Below the pieces are notes generated by a model. The model was not told the DNA's origin. It saw only the letters and a list, made by a program, of their open reading frames with translations, and ran no database searches. The position numbers and the translations under genes are program-made. From Erodium maritimum (Eukaryota; Streptophyta; Magnoliopsida; Geraniales; Geraniaceae), in assembly GCA_963921825.1 (NCBI GenBank), contig OY997590.1, forward strand, positions 39,821,039 to 39,885,038: a stretch of DNA of 64,000 nt. The letters are read 5' to 3'. Below are positions 1-10,409 of this stretch, piece after piece. The first letter of the stretch is position 1. The number at the start of each line of letters is the position of its first letter.

Positions 1-488
1 TAGGTTAAAAATCGAATCTGAAACGAATTGGAAAAGCCAGTTTGCGCGCGCGTCACGGCTCCTTGATGGGACCCGTCACGGACCTTGTCACGGCTCCTTG
101 ATGGATCAGAGAGTTTTGGCCGTTTTTATGTCTTCGTCACGGATCCGTGATCCTACCCGTGACGGGTTCTGTTACGGATCCGTGATGGTCTTGGGCCCTT
201 GACAAAAGTTGTAGATCTCTGAATTCCCTTCGATTTGACATAAAATTCAAGGAAATCGGAGTTTGTATGAGTAAGTTATGCTCTTTGCAAGATCGGCCAA
301 CTTCCAAAACTGCCAAAACCGGGTTTCCCTCTATTTTAGCCCTTTTTCCGATCAAATCACCTACAAAACATAATGAGAGACACAATACGAGTAATGAGAG
401 GAAAGTGGTCCAAATTATCCAATCTCGGGACTAAAATGCTCAAGAATGTGGGCTAAAAACATCTAGAATCGATGCAATTTATGTCCAC
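1..488. other. Unclassified transposon-like sequence truncating Gyp1 integrase
   Basis: No protein similarity is visible here. The Gyp1 integrase frame loses similarity at about 488, just after the residues AMRID, so a different sequence starts there. This stretch carries several copies or near-copies of the palindrome TCACGGATCCGTGA (exact at 137-150, one mismatch near 171-184). Its general texture resembles plant gypsy LTR or untranslated sequence. It may be the end of an LTR whose remainder lies outside the window; that is inference. Confidence 0.4.
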
Positions 489-1013
489 ATCAATCCTCAT
501 GGCCAGGAAATGGGCCGACTTGGTCAACCGATCGACTACCACCCATACCGCATCATGTCCCCTCGGCGATCTCGGCAATCCATTCACGTAGTCCATCGTG
601 ACATGCTCCCACTTCCACTGGGCAATCGGCAGTGGCTGCAATAATTCGGCAGGACGCTGGTGTTCGGCTTTCACCTGCTGACAGGTGAGACATCTCGATA
701 CAAATTCCATGACCGCTCTCTGCATCCCGCTCCACCAGAAGTGTTTCCTGATGTCGCGGTACATCTTGGTGCTACCCGGGTGCACTGTAAGACGCGAATG
801 ATGTGACTCTCGCAACACGTCGTCTCTACAATTGACCGGCACGAATAATCCTCCTCGATACCGTAACCCCCAATCAACACTGAGTTCCCAGCCTTCCGCC
901 TCGACACCGCTGGCGACTCTTTGTCGGATCTCTGACGTCTCGCCATCCTCCGACTGCGCCTCCAACACTCGGGCAAGTAGTGAGGGCTGAGCCACCAATG
1001 AGCACATGGCCAC
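489..1013 (-). pseudogene. Gyp1 integrase N-terminal half (truncated)
   Basis: Integrase joins retrotransposon cDNA to target DNA. The frame starts with a long stretch preceding the zinc-binding HHCC domain: the His residues lie in SHHSRLTVHPG and the Cys pair in CLTCQQ. It continues into the catalytic core with MDYVNGLPRS, which holds the first catalytic Asp, and VVVDRLTKSAHF. Similarity stops after AMRID, so the second Asp, the Glu, the GPY/F module and the chromodomain are missing. Unlike Gyp2 and Gyp3, this copy does not carry their shared core deletion, so it represents a less deleted relative. It cannot be functional. Confidence 0.85.
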
Positions 1014-1607
1014 GCCACCAGTAACCTCCTATAGCTCAAGCCCGAACGTGCCCAGTTCCCCCATCATGTCCCACTCTCGGACTGATATGCTAGCAAGACT
1101 CGGAACCGACTTCCTACTCAGGGCATCGACAACCACGTTCACCTTACCCGAATCGTAGTGTAGCTCAAAGTCGTACTCCTCAAGAAGCTCCATCCATCGC
1201 CGTTGGCGCATGTTCAGGTCTCATTGGGAAAAGATGTACTTGAGGCTCTTGTGATCCGAGAAGACCTGAAATCGCTCGCCATACAGATAATACCGCCAGC
1301 CCTTTATCGCGAGCACGACTGCTGCTAGTTCCAAGTCATGGGTAGGATAGTTGCGCTCGTGTGTCTTCAATTGCCTGGAGGCATAAGCAACAACTCTACC
1401 CAACTGCATCAGTACACAGCCCAGTCCTTCCCCGGATGCCTCATAGTAGACCTCATACCCGACCCCTCACTCTGGCACTATCAATACTGGAGCAGTAGTC
1501 AGACGAGTCTTCAGCTCCGTGAACGCACGTTCACAATCCTCTATCCACACAAACCCGACTCCCTTCCGCGTCAAAAGAGTCATAGGCGCGGCTAACTGCG
1601 CAAAGTC
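1014..1607 (-). pseudogene. Gyp1 RNase H region (degraded)
   Basis: RNase H removes the RNA strand during reverse transcription. Two minus-strand pieces are recognisable. 1221-1409 carries [20 protein letters not shown] and [10 protein letters not shown], the classic gypsy RNase H wording with the Glu and Asp positions. 1029-1211 carries RRWMELLEEYDFELHY and VVDALSRK, the tail that leads into integrase. A stop near 1220 and others between 1410 and 1607 break the frame. The 1410-1607 part encodes only a scrambled remnant of the RT-RNase H connection. Confidence 0.85.
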
Positions 1608-2648
1608 CTAGACGAACCGCTGATAATATCCTGCCAACCCCAAGAAGTTGCGAATCTCGAAGACACTCGTGGGCCGCGCCCACTTCGAAACCGCGTCGAT
1701 CTTCGATGGATCGACCAGTATACCGTCACGGGATACAATGTGACCGAGGAATTTCACCTCAGCGAGCCAAAACTCGCACTTCTCGAAGTTGGCATATAAC
1801 TGATGTGTGCGCAGCAGGGTCAGAACAGCCCTCAGATGCTCCTCATGTGCCGCCTCGTTCTGCGAGTAGATCAAGATGTCGTCTACAACCACGACCACAA
1901 ATTGATCTAAGAACGGCCGGAATATACTGTTCATCAGATCCATGAACGCTGCAGGTGCGTTCGTCAGTCCAAATGGCATCACCAAGAACTCGTAATGCCC
2001 ATAGCGTGTCCGGAATGCAGTCTTTGCAACGTCCTCCTCCCGGACTTGCAACTGGTAATATCCGGATCATAGATCGATCTTCGAGAAGCATGTCGACCCT
2101 CTCAACTGGTCGAACAAGTCATCAATTCTCGACATCGGGTATCGGTTCTTCACTGTAACCCGGTTCAGCTTCCGATAGTCTATACACATCCGAAGCTCTC
2201 CACTCTTCTTCTTCTTCAGGAAGAGTGCTGGTGCTCCCCACGGCGATGTGCTCAATCGGATAAACCCCTTCTCTCGAAGCTCCTCGAGCTGGCTCTTCAG
2301 CTCGGTCAACTCTGCCGGCGCAAACCTGTAAGGCGCCATCGATATCGCTGCAGTTCCCGTCATCAGGTAAATCCCGAACTCCAACTCACGAACTGGTGGC
2401 AACCCGCTCAACTCCTCAGGAAAGACCTCGGGGAACTCGCACACCACTCGCGGTAACTCTCGGCTCTGCACAACCGATACTTCCTCCACTGCGGACAATG
2501 CCGATAGGAGAACCCCGCTCTTACTGCCCAGAATACACGAAACCTTCGTGTTGCCTATTGACACCGTCACTCGTTGCCTGTAACAGTCGATATTGGCTCG
2601 GTTCTTCGCCAGCCAATCCATTCTCAGGATCACGTCAAAGGCTGTCAT
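1608..2648 (-). pseudogene. Gyp1 protease end plus reverse transcriptase
   Basis: Two adjoining frames, 2067-2648 and 1608-2051, together cover the protease-RT linker and most of RT. Visible wording includes [58 protein letters not shown] (motif A Asp), [17 protein letters not shown] and [11 protein letters not shown]. The catalytic box reads VVDD where FVDD or YVDD is usual, so both Asp residues are kept. A stop just after FSKIDL (about 2066) separates the frames, so no complete RT is made. Confidence 0.9.
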
Positions 2649-3115
2649 TTCGTAAGTATCCTTCCCACGGATACACTCACAAGCTCAGTCGCTGTCGAAC
2701 CTCACAGACCCTCGCAGTCTCTCTAAGACCTCGCCCCACTACCGCCGTCATGCCCACCAACTCCGAACATACCCGAATCCTCGGGGTGAGGACTCAATCC
2801 AGCATCAGGGCTCTTGAGCCCTCTCTCGAACCTCCTGTATCAGTTCGCTTCTCTAACTTCGCAGGCACGACAGACCCTAGTCAACACCACACCACCACCA
2901 ACCGGCGTGTCCAGACACAGGGGTGGACTCAACGGCTCTAAACTCAGCCCCAACATCTCAGCACAACTCGACGAAGCAAACGAGTGTGACGCCCCGATAT
3001 CCAATAAAAATGACGCCCAAATCAGAGACCGAACAACCACTCCATTAGTCACACCGATAAGGTATAGCACAACCCTTACACGATCCTCAATGCATTTACT
3101 TATAACTTTCCGCAA
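2649..3115 (-). pseudogene. Gyp1 aspartic protease (degraded)
   Basis: The clear frame is 2840-3115. It carries FLLDIGASHSFASSSCAEML, where the protease active-site triplet normally reads D-S/T-G and here reads DIG, followed by LDTPVGGGVVLTRVCRACEV, typical of chromovirus proteases. Sequence from 2649 to 2839 continues the protease but is broken by stops. No gag frame lies upstream. In its place is a segment (3130-3215) resembling part of the LTR. Confidence 0.8.
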
Positions 3116-3339
3116 CCAAACCAGTATTCGCTACTCGTCCCCTGTGAGAAAAGTAGTAAAAGGGATGAGCGTTCTGCTCACCTCCACGGACACCCGTTCG
3201 ATTATGGCATACTAGTAAAGCACTAACGACTTACCAATCTAACCAAGGCAAACCACTACCTCAAAACCTGATACCAAAACGTCACACTGCTCACGCTAAC
3301 AATACCTCAAATACTCGCTCACGTAAGGGAAACCTTGAA

Positions 3340-3680
3340 TGGGGATCATATTCTCAACTCCGCAAGCCACTATTGCTCACATCCTCAATACCCTAATTAC
3401 CCGATCACGTAGGGAAACCTCAAACGGGGATCATGTTCTCAACTCAGCAAACCACTATTGCTCACAACCTCAATACCCCAATTACCCGATCACGTAGGGA
3501 AACCTCAAACGGGGATCATGTTCTCAACTCAGCAAACCACTATTGCTCACAACCTCAATACCCCAATTACCCGATCACGTAGGGAAACCTCAAACGCGGA
3601 TCATGTTCTCCACTCCGCAAGCCACTATTGCTCACAACCTCAATACCCCAATTACCCGATCACGTAGGAAAACCTCAAAT
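3340..3680. repeat. 85-bp tandem repeat, about four copies
   Basis: The word GATCACGTAGGGAAACCTC recurs with starts near 3403, 3488, 3573 and 3658, an exact 85-bp period. Copies are nearly identical. The array lies in the Gyp1 untranslated leader, between the PBS and protease. Confidence 0.9.
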
Positions 3681-3812
3681 AACCTACTCACGTGAAGGAA
3701 ACCTCAAACCACCCGTTCACGCGAGGGAAACCTCGAATAACCCACTGACGTGAAGGAAACCTCAAACCACATGTTCACGTGAGGGAAACCTCGAACACCC
3801 GTTCACATAGGG
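3681..3812. repeat. Shorter degenerate tandem repeat (about 35 bp)
   Basis: The stretch alternates CACGTGAAGGAAACCTCAAA and CACGCGAGGGAAACCTCGAA variants. These are shorter relatives of the GGAAACCTC core in the adjacent 85-bp array, which suggests the longer unit arose from this one. Confidence 0.7.
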
Positions 3813-4712
3813 GAAACCTAGTTCGTATGGCGCCGCAGCGCATCAACCCTAACCCCTCTCCGTGGTGAGACTCTCACACCGAGGCGCTGTATCACTACCG
3901 TAGGTTATTGATGAGTCTCGAACCCAAGACCTCACCCTTTAACACCGAACTTACGACCTCTACAACCAACACAATCACGAACACAGCCACGCAAAACAAA
4001 CACACAAACTGCACAATCAAGACGGTGGAAAAAGGCAAGAAATCACGGATCCGTGACAGACCCCGCCACGGTTGGGGTCACAGAGCCGTGACGAAGGCCC
4101 AAGACTCGCCAAAACGCTCTGATCTGTCACGGATCCGTGACAGGGTCGTGACGCTCGCGCATGCCTGTTTTCCAAATTTTTTTCAGACTCGATCTTTACC
4201 CATTTTTACCCTAAAATCAACCTTAAGGGCCACACACGTTCAATTACCAATTTAACAAGCACACGCACAACAATTTACAGAAAAATTCAAGTCACCCAAC
4301 CTCAATCACAAGCCGACAAGGCCAACCAATTCCAAAACGTACGCCCACAGGGCCAACCAATTTTTAAAATTTTCTCCCTTTCATCATAAAATCTCATTTT
4401 TGACATCACGTTGGTACAACCCGGTCCAGGCGTCCCCGAACTAAATTGTACCCACTTGATATCAGCACCGTCACGTTCGACTACAGGGGCGCCCCTGAGT
4501 CTAGTCGCGACAACTTAAAAACGTTTCACGCAACAACACACAATCATTATGCCAGTATCAGCAATACTGCACATACACACAACAACAAACAGGACTCATG
4601 TCACTACGGGTCTACACACGGTTTTCGACTTGCGCAACCCACGCACGACGGGACTTTAAAGACTCAACTCTCCCCACCTAATTGACGTACAGTCCGATGT
4701 GTGAAACCTCGA
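3813..4712 (-). other. Gyp1 untranslated leader
   Basis: This is non-coding internal sequence next to the PBS. It shares blocks with the leaders of Gyp2 and Gyp3, for example the GGGGCGCCCCTGAGT block around 4486-4500 and GGCCAACC repeats near 4320-4355. Two perfect TCACGGATCCGTGA palindromes lie at 4043-4056 and 4127-4140. I see no gene in it. Confidence 0.7.
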
Positions 4713-4724
4713 GCTCTGATACCA
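4713..4724 (-). other. Primer-binding site (initiator-Met tRNA type)
   Basis: The minus strand reads TGGTATCAGAGC, which matches the 3' end of plant initiator methionine tRNA. It lies three bases from the LTR boundary at 4728. Confidence 0.85.
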
Positions 4725-4727
4725 AAT

Positions 4728-5920
4728 TGTCACACCCCGAATTTAGTAGAACGAACCCGGAACGCGAACGGTGAAACAAATAAACAATTTTCAAACATTT
4801 TAATAAACCACTTAAAATCACCACTTGGAGTTAATCAAAATAATATTTTACAACTTAAAATACGTCCAAAACAAGCGGACAAAACCAAAGCGTACGTCGC
4901 TAAACTCCCAAAAACCCGGACTCCCGCTCCCATCTCTTCAAGCTTCGAGAGCTCTCCTAGTCCGTCTCACGACCAGATCTGTAGGAAAAGTAGCAGGGGG
5001 TGAGCATTTCGCTCACCACCACGGATACTGGGTTGACCACGGCATACCAGCAGAAATACTGGGAACCCGACAACGACAACCCCGGGGTATACTACCCCAA
5101 AAACCCAATTTAGACTAACGGTCACGCAATACAACTATTAAACTTTCCCAACCAACTCAAAACCCGGACACGTAATGTAGACCCGACACAGCGGTTACGA
5201 CCTCAACCCAAACCGCAAATAATAACCATACAACACCCAAGATCACAAAGGATCGCACACAACAAACAAGATCACAAAGGATCGCACTCAAGCTACTCAG
5301 TGCTGGTTGCTAACCGGCTGGGCTTGAGCCTGCCCCACGCAACTTTCCCCGACACTCAGTCGGGCCAGGCGGTCGACCTGTTAGCAATATGTACAACAAT
5401 ACTTTTCTGATAGCTAGTCGGAAGGGTAGCCGCCCTTCATCGCCGAAGAAATGCACAACTTTACCGATGGTTAGTCGGAAGGCTAGCCAACCCCCACGCG
5501 CGCGACCACAAGACCCCTTTTCTGTCAGGGGGGCCCCAACCTCCATGCAATCACAGTCATCACCCAAGGTTCAACAAATAGTGACAACACAGGTTTAACA
5601 CCCAACAGGCACACATGCCCACCCACGACACACGAAACAGTATCACACGGGTTCAACACCCCAAAGGCACACCTGACCACCCACGACACACAAACAGTAA
5701 AAACACGGGCTCAACACCCCAAAGGCACACATGGCCACCCACGACACACAAACAGTAAAACACGGGTTCAACACCCCAAAGGCACACATGGCCACCCACG
5801 ACACACAAACAGTAAAATACGGGTTCAACACCCCAAAGGCACACCTGACCACCCACGACGCACAAACAGTAAAATACGGGTTCAACTCCCAACAGGCACT
5901 CATGGCCACCTACAAACACA
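4728..5920 (-). repeat. Partial Gyp1 LTR
   Basis: The LTR begins, on the plus strand, with TGTCACACCCC, the terminus shared by all related LTRs here. It runs through the hairpin near 5000 and into the minisatellite (5590-5920; repeated CATGGCCACCCACGACACAC units). At about 5920 it switches into leader sequence instead of continuing toward U3, so the U3 half is deleted. Confidence 0.8.
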
Positions 5921-6474
5921 AACAATTCAACGAGACCGCACCAACGTGCACCAAAACACGCGAAGACAAACCCAACCACACAACGAAATAACAACAACAA
6001 CCAATTCGACAACTCAAGACCGACCTCAAACATAAGCCAACACGGCCGAGCAACAACACTACATGCCCACTGGGCCAACCAAAGTCACACACGCCCACCA
6101 GGCTAAACAAAGTCATACACGCCCACTGGGCCAACCAAACCCAAAACACGCCCACAGGGCCAACCAATTTTAAAACTTTTTCCACTCAATTAAAAGTCTC
6201 ATTTCTTGACATCAACACCGTCACGCTCGACCACAGGAGCGCTCCTGAGTCGAGTCGCGACAGTTTAAAAAACGTTTCACGCAGCAACACACAAACATTG
6301 TGCCAGTAACCCCGTACTGCACAAGCACATAACAAAACAGGACTCAAAACCTAACGGGTCTACACACGAGTTCCGACTTGCGTACCCAACGCACGACGGG
6401 ACTTTACTGACTCGACTCTCCCACCTAATTGACGTGCAGTCCGAGGTGTGAAACCTCGAGCTCTGATACCAAGC
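5921..6474 (-). mobile_element. Leader fragment and PBS of a second gypsy copy
   Basis: Sequence from about 5921 resembles the Gyp3 leader near 51470-51540 and then 51985-52490. It includes GGCCAACC repeats and ends in a PBS at 6460-6471 (minus strand TGGTATCAGAGC). It directly precedes the LTR at 6475. All coding sequence of this copy is gone. Confidence 0.75.
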
Positions 6475-9400
6475 TGTCACGCCCCAATTTCAGTGAACCG
6501 AACTCGGGACGCGAACATTTAAAACAATAAACACTTTGAAACCTTTTCCACTAAATCACTTTAAAATACCAGTTTAGTTCAACAAAAGAATATTTACATC
6601 TCAAAATAAGTCCCAACAATTGGACAAAAAACGTGGTACACGTCACTAGACTCAAAATAACCCAGAAACCCGCTTCAAGCTCTTCAAGCTTCAGAAGCTC
6701 ACCTAGTCCAGCCTACGAACGGTACCTGTAGGAAAAGCAGCTAGGGGTGAGCGTTCGCTCACCACCACAGATAACAGACTGACTACGGCATACTTAGCAG
6801 ACAAAGCCGGTGACACCAACAACGACTCGAAAGACACACACACGACCATTACTTTCCTCAACTGACTCAACACTCGGACACGTGATGTAGACCCCACACA
6901 ACGATTGACGACCTCCTCCAAAGACACGACTGACAACCACGCAATACCAAGATCACAAAGGATCGCACACCAAACAAGATCACAAAGGATCACATACCAA
7001 ACAAGATCACAAAGGATCGCATACCAACTGCTCAGTAACCAATCTCTGTCTCTCGCCCTTTACCGATCCCAGTCAGGTCAGGCGGTCGACCTGTCGCGCA
7101 ACTTCTCCCGATCCCAGTGGGGAGGCTAACCCACAACCTCTCCGCTTCACCCGATCCCAGTCGGGTGGTTAGCCACACCCGCGCGTCCTTCCCCCGATCC
7201 TAGTCGGGAAGCTAGCCCACAACCTCTCCGCTTCTCCTGATCCCAGTCGGGAGGCTAGCAACACCACACAACCTCCACCATGATCAAGTAACCAAACACA
7301 ATCACAAAAAAAGTTCAACAGACAGTAACGACACCAGTCCCAACTCCAAAGACACTTAAGGCCACCAAGACACCAACAACAAAACACGGGTTCAACAACC
7401 CTACGGGCCCTCATGGCCACCCAAGACACCAACGGTAAAGTACGGGTTCACAACCCCACGGGCACTCGCGGCCACCCAAAATACCAATAATAATAACACG
7501 AGCTCTCATGGCCACCCAAGACTCAACAATAACACACGGGCTCTCATGGCCACCCAACTCAACAATAATAACACGGGCTCTCATGTCCACCCAAAACTCA
7601 ACAATAATAACACGGGCTCTCATGGCCACCCAACTCAACAATAATAACACGGGCTCTCATGGCCACCCAAAACTCAACAATAATAACATGGGCTCTCATG
7701 GCCACCCAACTCAACAATAATAACACGGGCTCTCATGGCCACCCAAAACTCAACAATAATAACAAACAACCTCCGGGCATGGTCATATGCCTCCAGTAAT
7801 TCTAATCTCGCTAAGTTCACTGCTCCTACGACATTACTAAGTGTCACATGCTTTTCTAATAATCGCTACGTTCCCGTATCATGCTTTTCTAACATTCGAT
7901 AACCTAAATAACCCACGACACCCCGGTGTCACATGCAATTCTACAGGTAACTTTCCCTAGTCAGGGCCGAGATCCGGCTACTTTTCCCTACCTCGAGTAA
8001 GTTCTCCAAAAACCAACCGACGAGCTCCGGTGTGACCTCAGTCACTCACCCAGCTTTCCCTTGCCTCGGTCCGCGGTACGATCTAAAAGAACACAATTTC
8101 AAAGCACTTTTAAACTAGTAGGAATAAACCGAAATTCAATAAACTTAACGCCCAAACGTAACCCCGACAATGTCGATAACTCCCAAACTTCCCAATTACT
8201 CGACATTGTCGATAAAGGACTCGTAAAGGCCCGATTCGCCCGACATGGCGAATCTGCCCGGGTTTTGGAAATGCCCTTCCGGGGCTCCAAAAGTTCCCGT
8301 TTTCGTTTCTACGGTCTTATAATAATTCAAGAATACCAATGCATTTGACGGAATCGAATTTCGACTTCCGAGTCGATTAATTAACGTTTAAAGTTTCTAA
8401 AACCCTTCAATTACAACTTTTCCACTTTAATTCCAATTTTCGATTCGGTTAAGGATAAATGGTCCGGGGGACGTTTTAAACCTCCCGAACACTAAACCCG
8501 AGCACTCGAACACGTGGGCCCCACCCGACCTACTTGGCCGTGAGCCCTAGGGTTCAAGGGGGGCTCGGCCACCATGGTGGTGGCTTGTTCCCAGTTCCGG
8601 CCAACCACCCCATGGCCGGCCGGCCACCACCCACGGTGGCCGGAGCTCCTCCCGAGCCTCCGGTCACCGGAAAACGTCATCCTTCCCCTCCAAACACCTC
8701 CAAAACGTCTCCAACACCTCCCCAACCTCAATACAACCCTAAACTAATCAATTATAACCAAACCCTAACAATTGGAAATTATCAAAACAACGATCGGTTT
8801 GGTTCTTACCAACGAGGAAGACGAGGGGAAGTCAAATGCTCCTTGCCTTGAGACGATCCAAGGGCTCGATTTCTCCCAACCCTAACTCCTTTCTCCTTCT
8901 TCTTCTACTTCTCTCTCTAAACTCTCTCTTCTCTCTTCTAACACTAACTCCTTTTTTTCTATTTCCTTTCTCTTTTTTTTTGATATATGGCCGGCCGCCT
9001 ATAGCCCCCCACCACTCATTCCCCCCCCCCCCCCCAAAACTAACACCACCACTTGTTGGACAAGTGGCAAGGTGGGTCCCACACCTTTTGGAAAATATCT
9101 ACTTGTTATTTTCAAATCATATTCGCGAGAATCGGACGTTTCGGGCCCCGAACGGGCAATTTTTCCAAGAAATTACGAAACTTGGCGGGCTACAAGGAAA
9201 CGGCTCAACTAAGACTGCTGCGATGACGACTAAGCTTTTTGGATCCAAAACGGTCCTCGAATGGACCAAAACGTCGCTCGGTTGACTTTTCCAGCGAAAA
9301 GTCAACATTTCCCAAATTTATCAGAAAGTTTCCCTGAGTCCCCCGGAACTCATTTTGGTCGATAACGGGGTCAACTTAAGTTCGGTATGACCCTCGGGGT

Positions 9401-9493
9401 CAATTTAGGTTAAGTTTAGTGTCTTTCTTAAATTTTTTAAATTTTCCTGTTTTTCGCAGGTTTGACTGTCGTTGATCGGGAGTGGTTCTTACA
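6475..9493 (-). repeat. Full-length gypsy LTR (3.0 kb)
   Basis: The plus-strand ends are TGTCACGCCCC and TTCTTACA, so the minus strand reads TG...CA. The order matches the Gyp3 LTRs: hairpin near 6747-6763, GATCACAAAGGATCGCA repeats (6950-7025), a minisatellite (7330-7765), the shared CCGAGATCCGGCTACTTTTC block near 7968, then U3 with a 12-bp inverted repeat at 8165-8211. No gene lies inside; ORFs across it are frames through repeats. The flank at 9494-9498 is CTCCT, with no partner to confirm as a TSD. Confidence 0.9.
7330..7765. repeat. LTR minisatellite
   Basis: Units built on CTCATGGCCACCCAA followed by an ACTCAACAATAATAACACGG type spacer recur about ten times. The homologous position in the other gypsy LTRs carries longer, differently spaced arrays. 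Confidence 0.85.
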
Positions 9494-10409
9494 CTCCTTC
9501 ATATCCTCACCAATGCATGAGGCAAATCAGCTATTGGTTTTTTCATAAAGGACGCCTCCCTTGGAGTCTTTGGGTTTTATTTTTCCAGGAAGGAGAATAG
9601 GGATTGGGTTCGGCTGAATGAACCATGGTGTTTCGACGACAAACCCTTGATGTTGGCGGAGACGTAACCGTTCGTCCAGGACCTTCCGGCCATGAACAAG
9701 ATGCAACTTTAGGTCTATGCCCATGGTATCCCTCAGATAGTTAGCACTAAGACTACAGACACTAGGATTGGGGAGGCGTTAGGCGGGACGGTGGACGTTC
9801 CCTGTGATGAATTCGGCCAGTGCTGGGGGGGGGGGGGACAGTGAAGGTCCGCTACTGGCACTCCCTTGACCGACCTTTGTGTCTAAATATGCGCCTCAGG
9901 TTCCCTAAGTTCAAGGACCCGATCACCTACTCTCTTACATATGTCAAGCTGGCGGGTTTCTGTGGAAATTGTGGGTGTATAGGTCATCCGCCCACGGCCT
10001 GTGATAGGGAGATCCCGGGCATCCATACTTTTGACAAGTCACTGAAGTACTATCCTAAGGACCGGAAGGATAAATGGTATGCCATGACTTGGGCGCAGTT
10101 GAGTACTCTCCCCGAGGTCACCCGATACTGGTGGACATATGCTCGGTTTTATATCAAATAAAGAGTGTCGCACTTGGATGACCCAGCGGTCTGTACACCT
10201 TGCCTTGAGTAGTGCTCCACTAGTTTTATAGTCTTAATTTTTTAGTTATAATTGGCTTGGCTCTCGTTTTACTTAGCTCTTATGGCTCTTCCAATGCGTC
10301 TTGGACGTAATTGTAGTTACAAGGTTTTCTTATTTGTCCCGTCCGAAGTTTCAAACATGTACTAACCTTTTTAATGGAATGAAATTATAAGTACTCAAAA
10401 TAAAAAAAA
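9494..10409 (+). pseudogene. DUF4283/zinc-knuckle retrosequence with poly(A) end
   Basis: The translation resembles the DUF4283 plus zf-CCHC_4 proteins encoded by plant L1 LINE ORF1 and many related retrogenes. In 9530-9670 it gives GFYFSRKENRDWVRLNEPW, a DUF4283-type strand followed by a Trp-rich turn. In 9820-10161 it gives PKFKDPITYSLTYVKLAG and the knuckle FCGNCGCIGHPPTACD, which fits C-x2-C-x4-H-x4-C exactly. Stops near 9666 and 9713 break the N-terminal half, and a G-run near 9829 may mark a frameshift. After the stop at 10159-10161 comes about 240 bp of AT-rich untranslated sequence ending in TAAAAAAAA. Its 5' edge is cut exactly at the gypsy LTR boundary. No ORF2 follows. It could be a LINE ORF1 piece or a retrocopied host gene. 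Confidence 0.65.

Larger units (their letters stand above)
489..4727 (-). mobile_element. Gyp1: truncated Ty3/gypsy chromovirus, internal region
   Basis: Read on the minus strand, the order is PBS (4713-4724), leader with tandem repeats, protease, reverse transcriptase, RNase H, then the integrase N-terminal half. The order PR-RT-RH-IN defines Ty3/gypsy. RT wording such as [12 protein letters not shown] and the initiator-Met PBS suggest the Del/Tekay type of chromovirus. Integrase is cut off at about 488, and the distal LTR is not in the window. No gag frame exists between the leader and the protease. Confidence 0.85.

Noticed and set aside
3340-3680. 85-bp regular array considered as CRISPR-like
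   Set aside because: The whole unit is repeated with no variable spacers. It is an ordinary tandem repeat in a plant retroelement leader.
5653-6078. Cys/Trp-rich repetitive minus-strand ORF resembling a small secreted or membrane protein
   Set aside because: It arises from the partial LTR minisatellite (CATGGCCACCCACGACACAC units) read in reverse, not from a gene.
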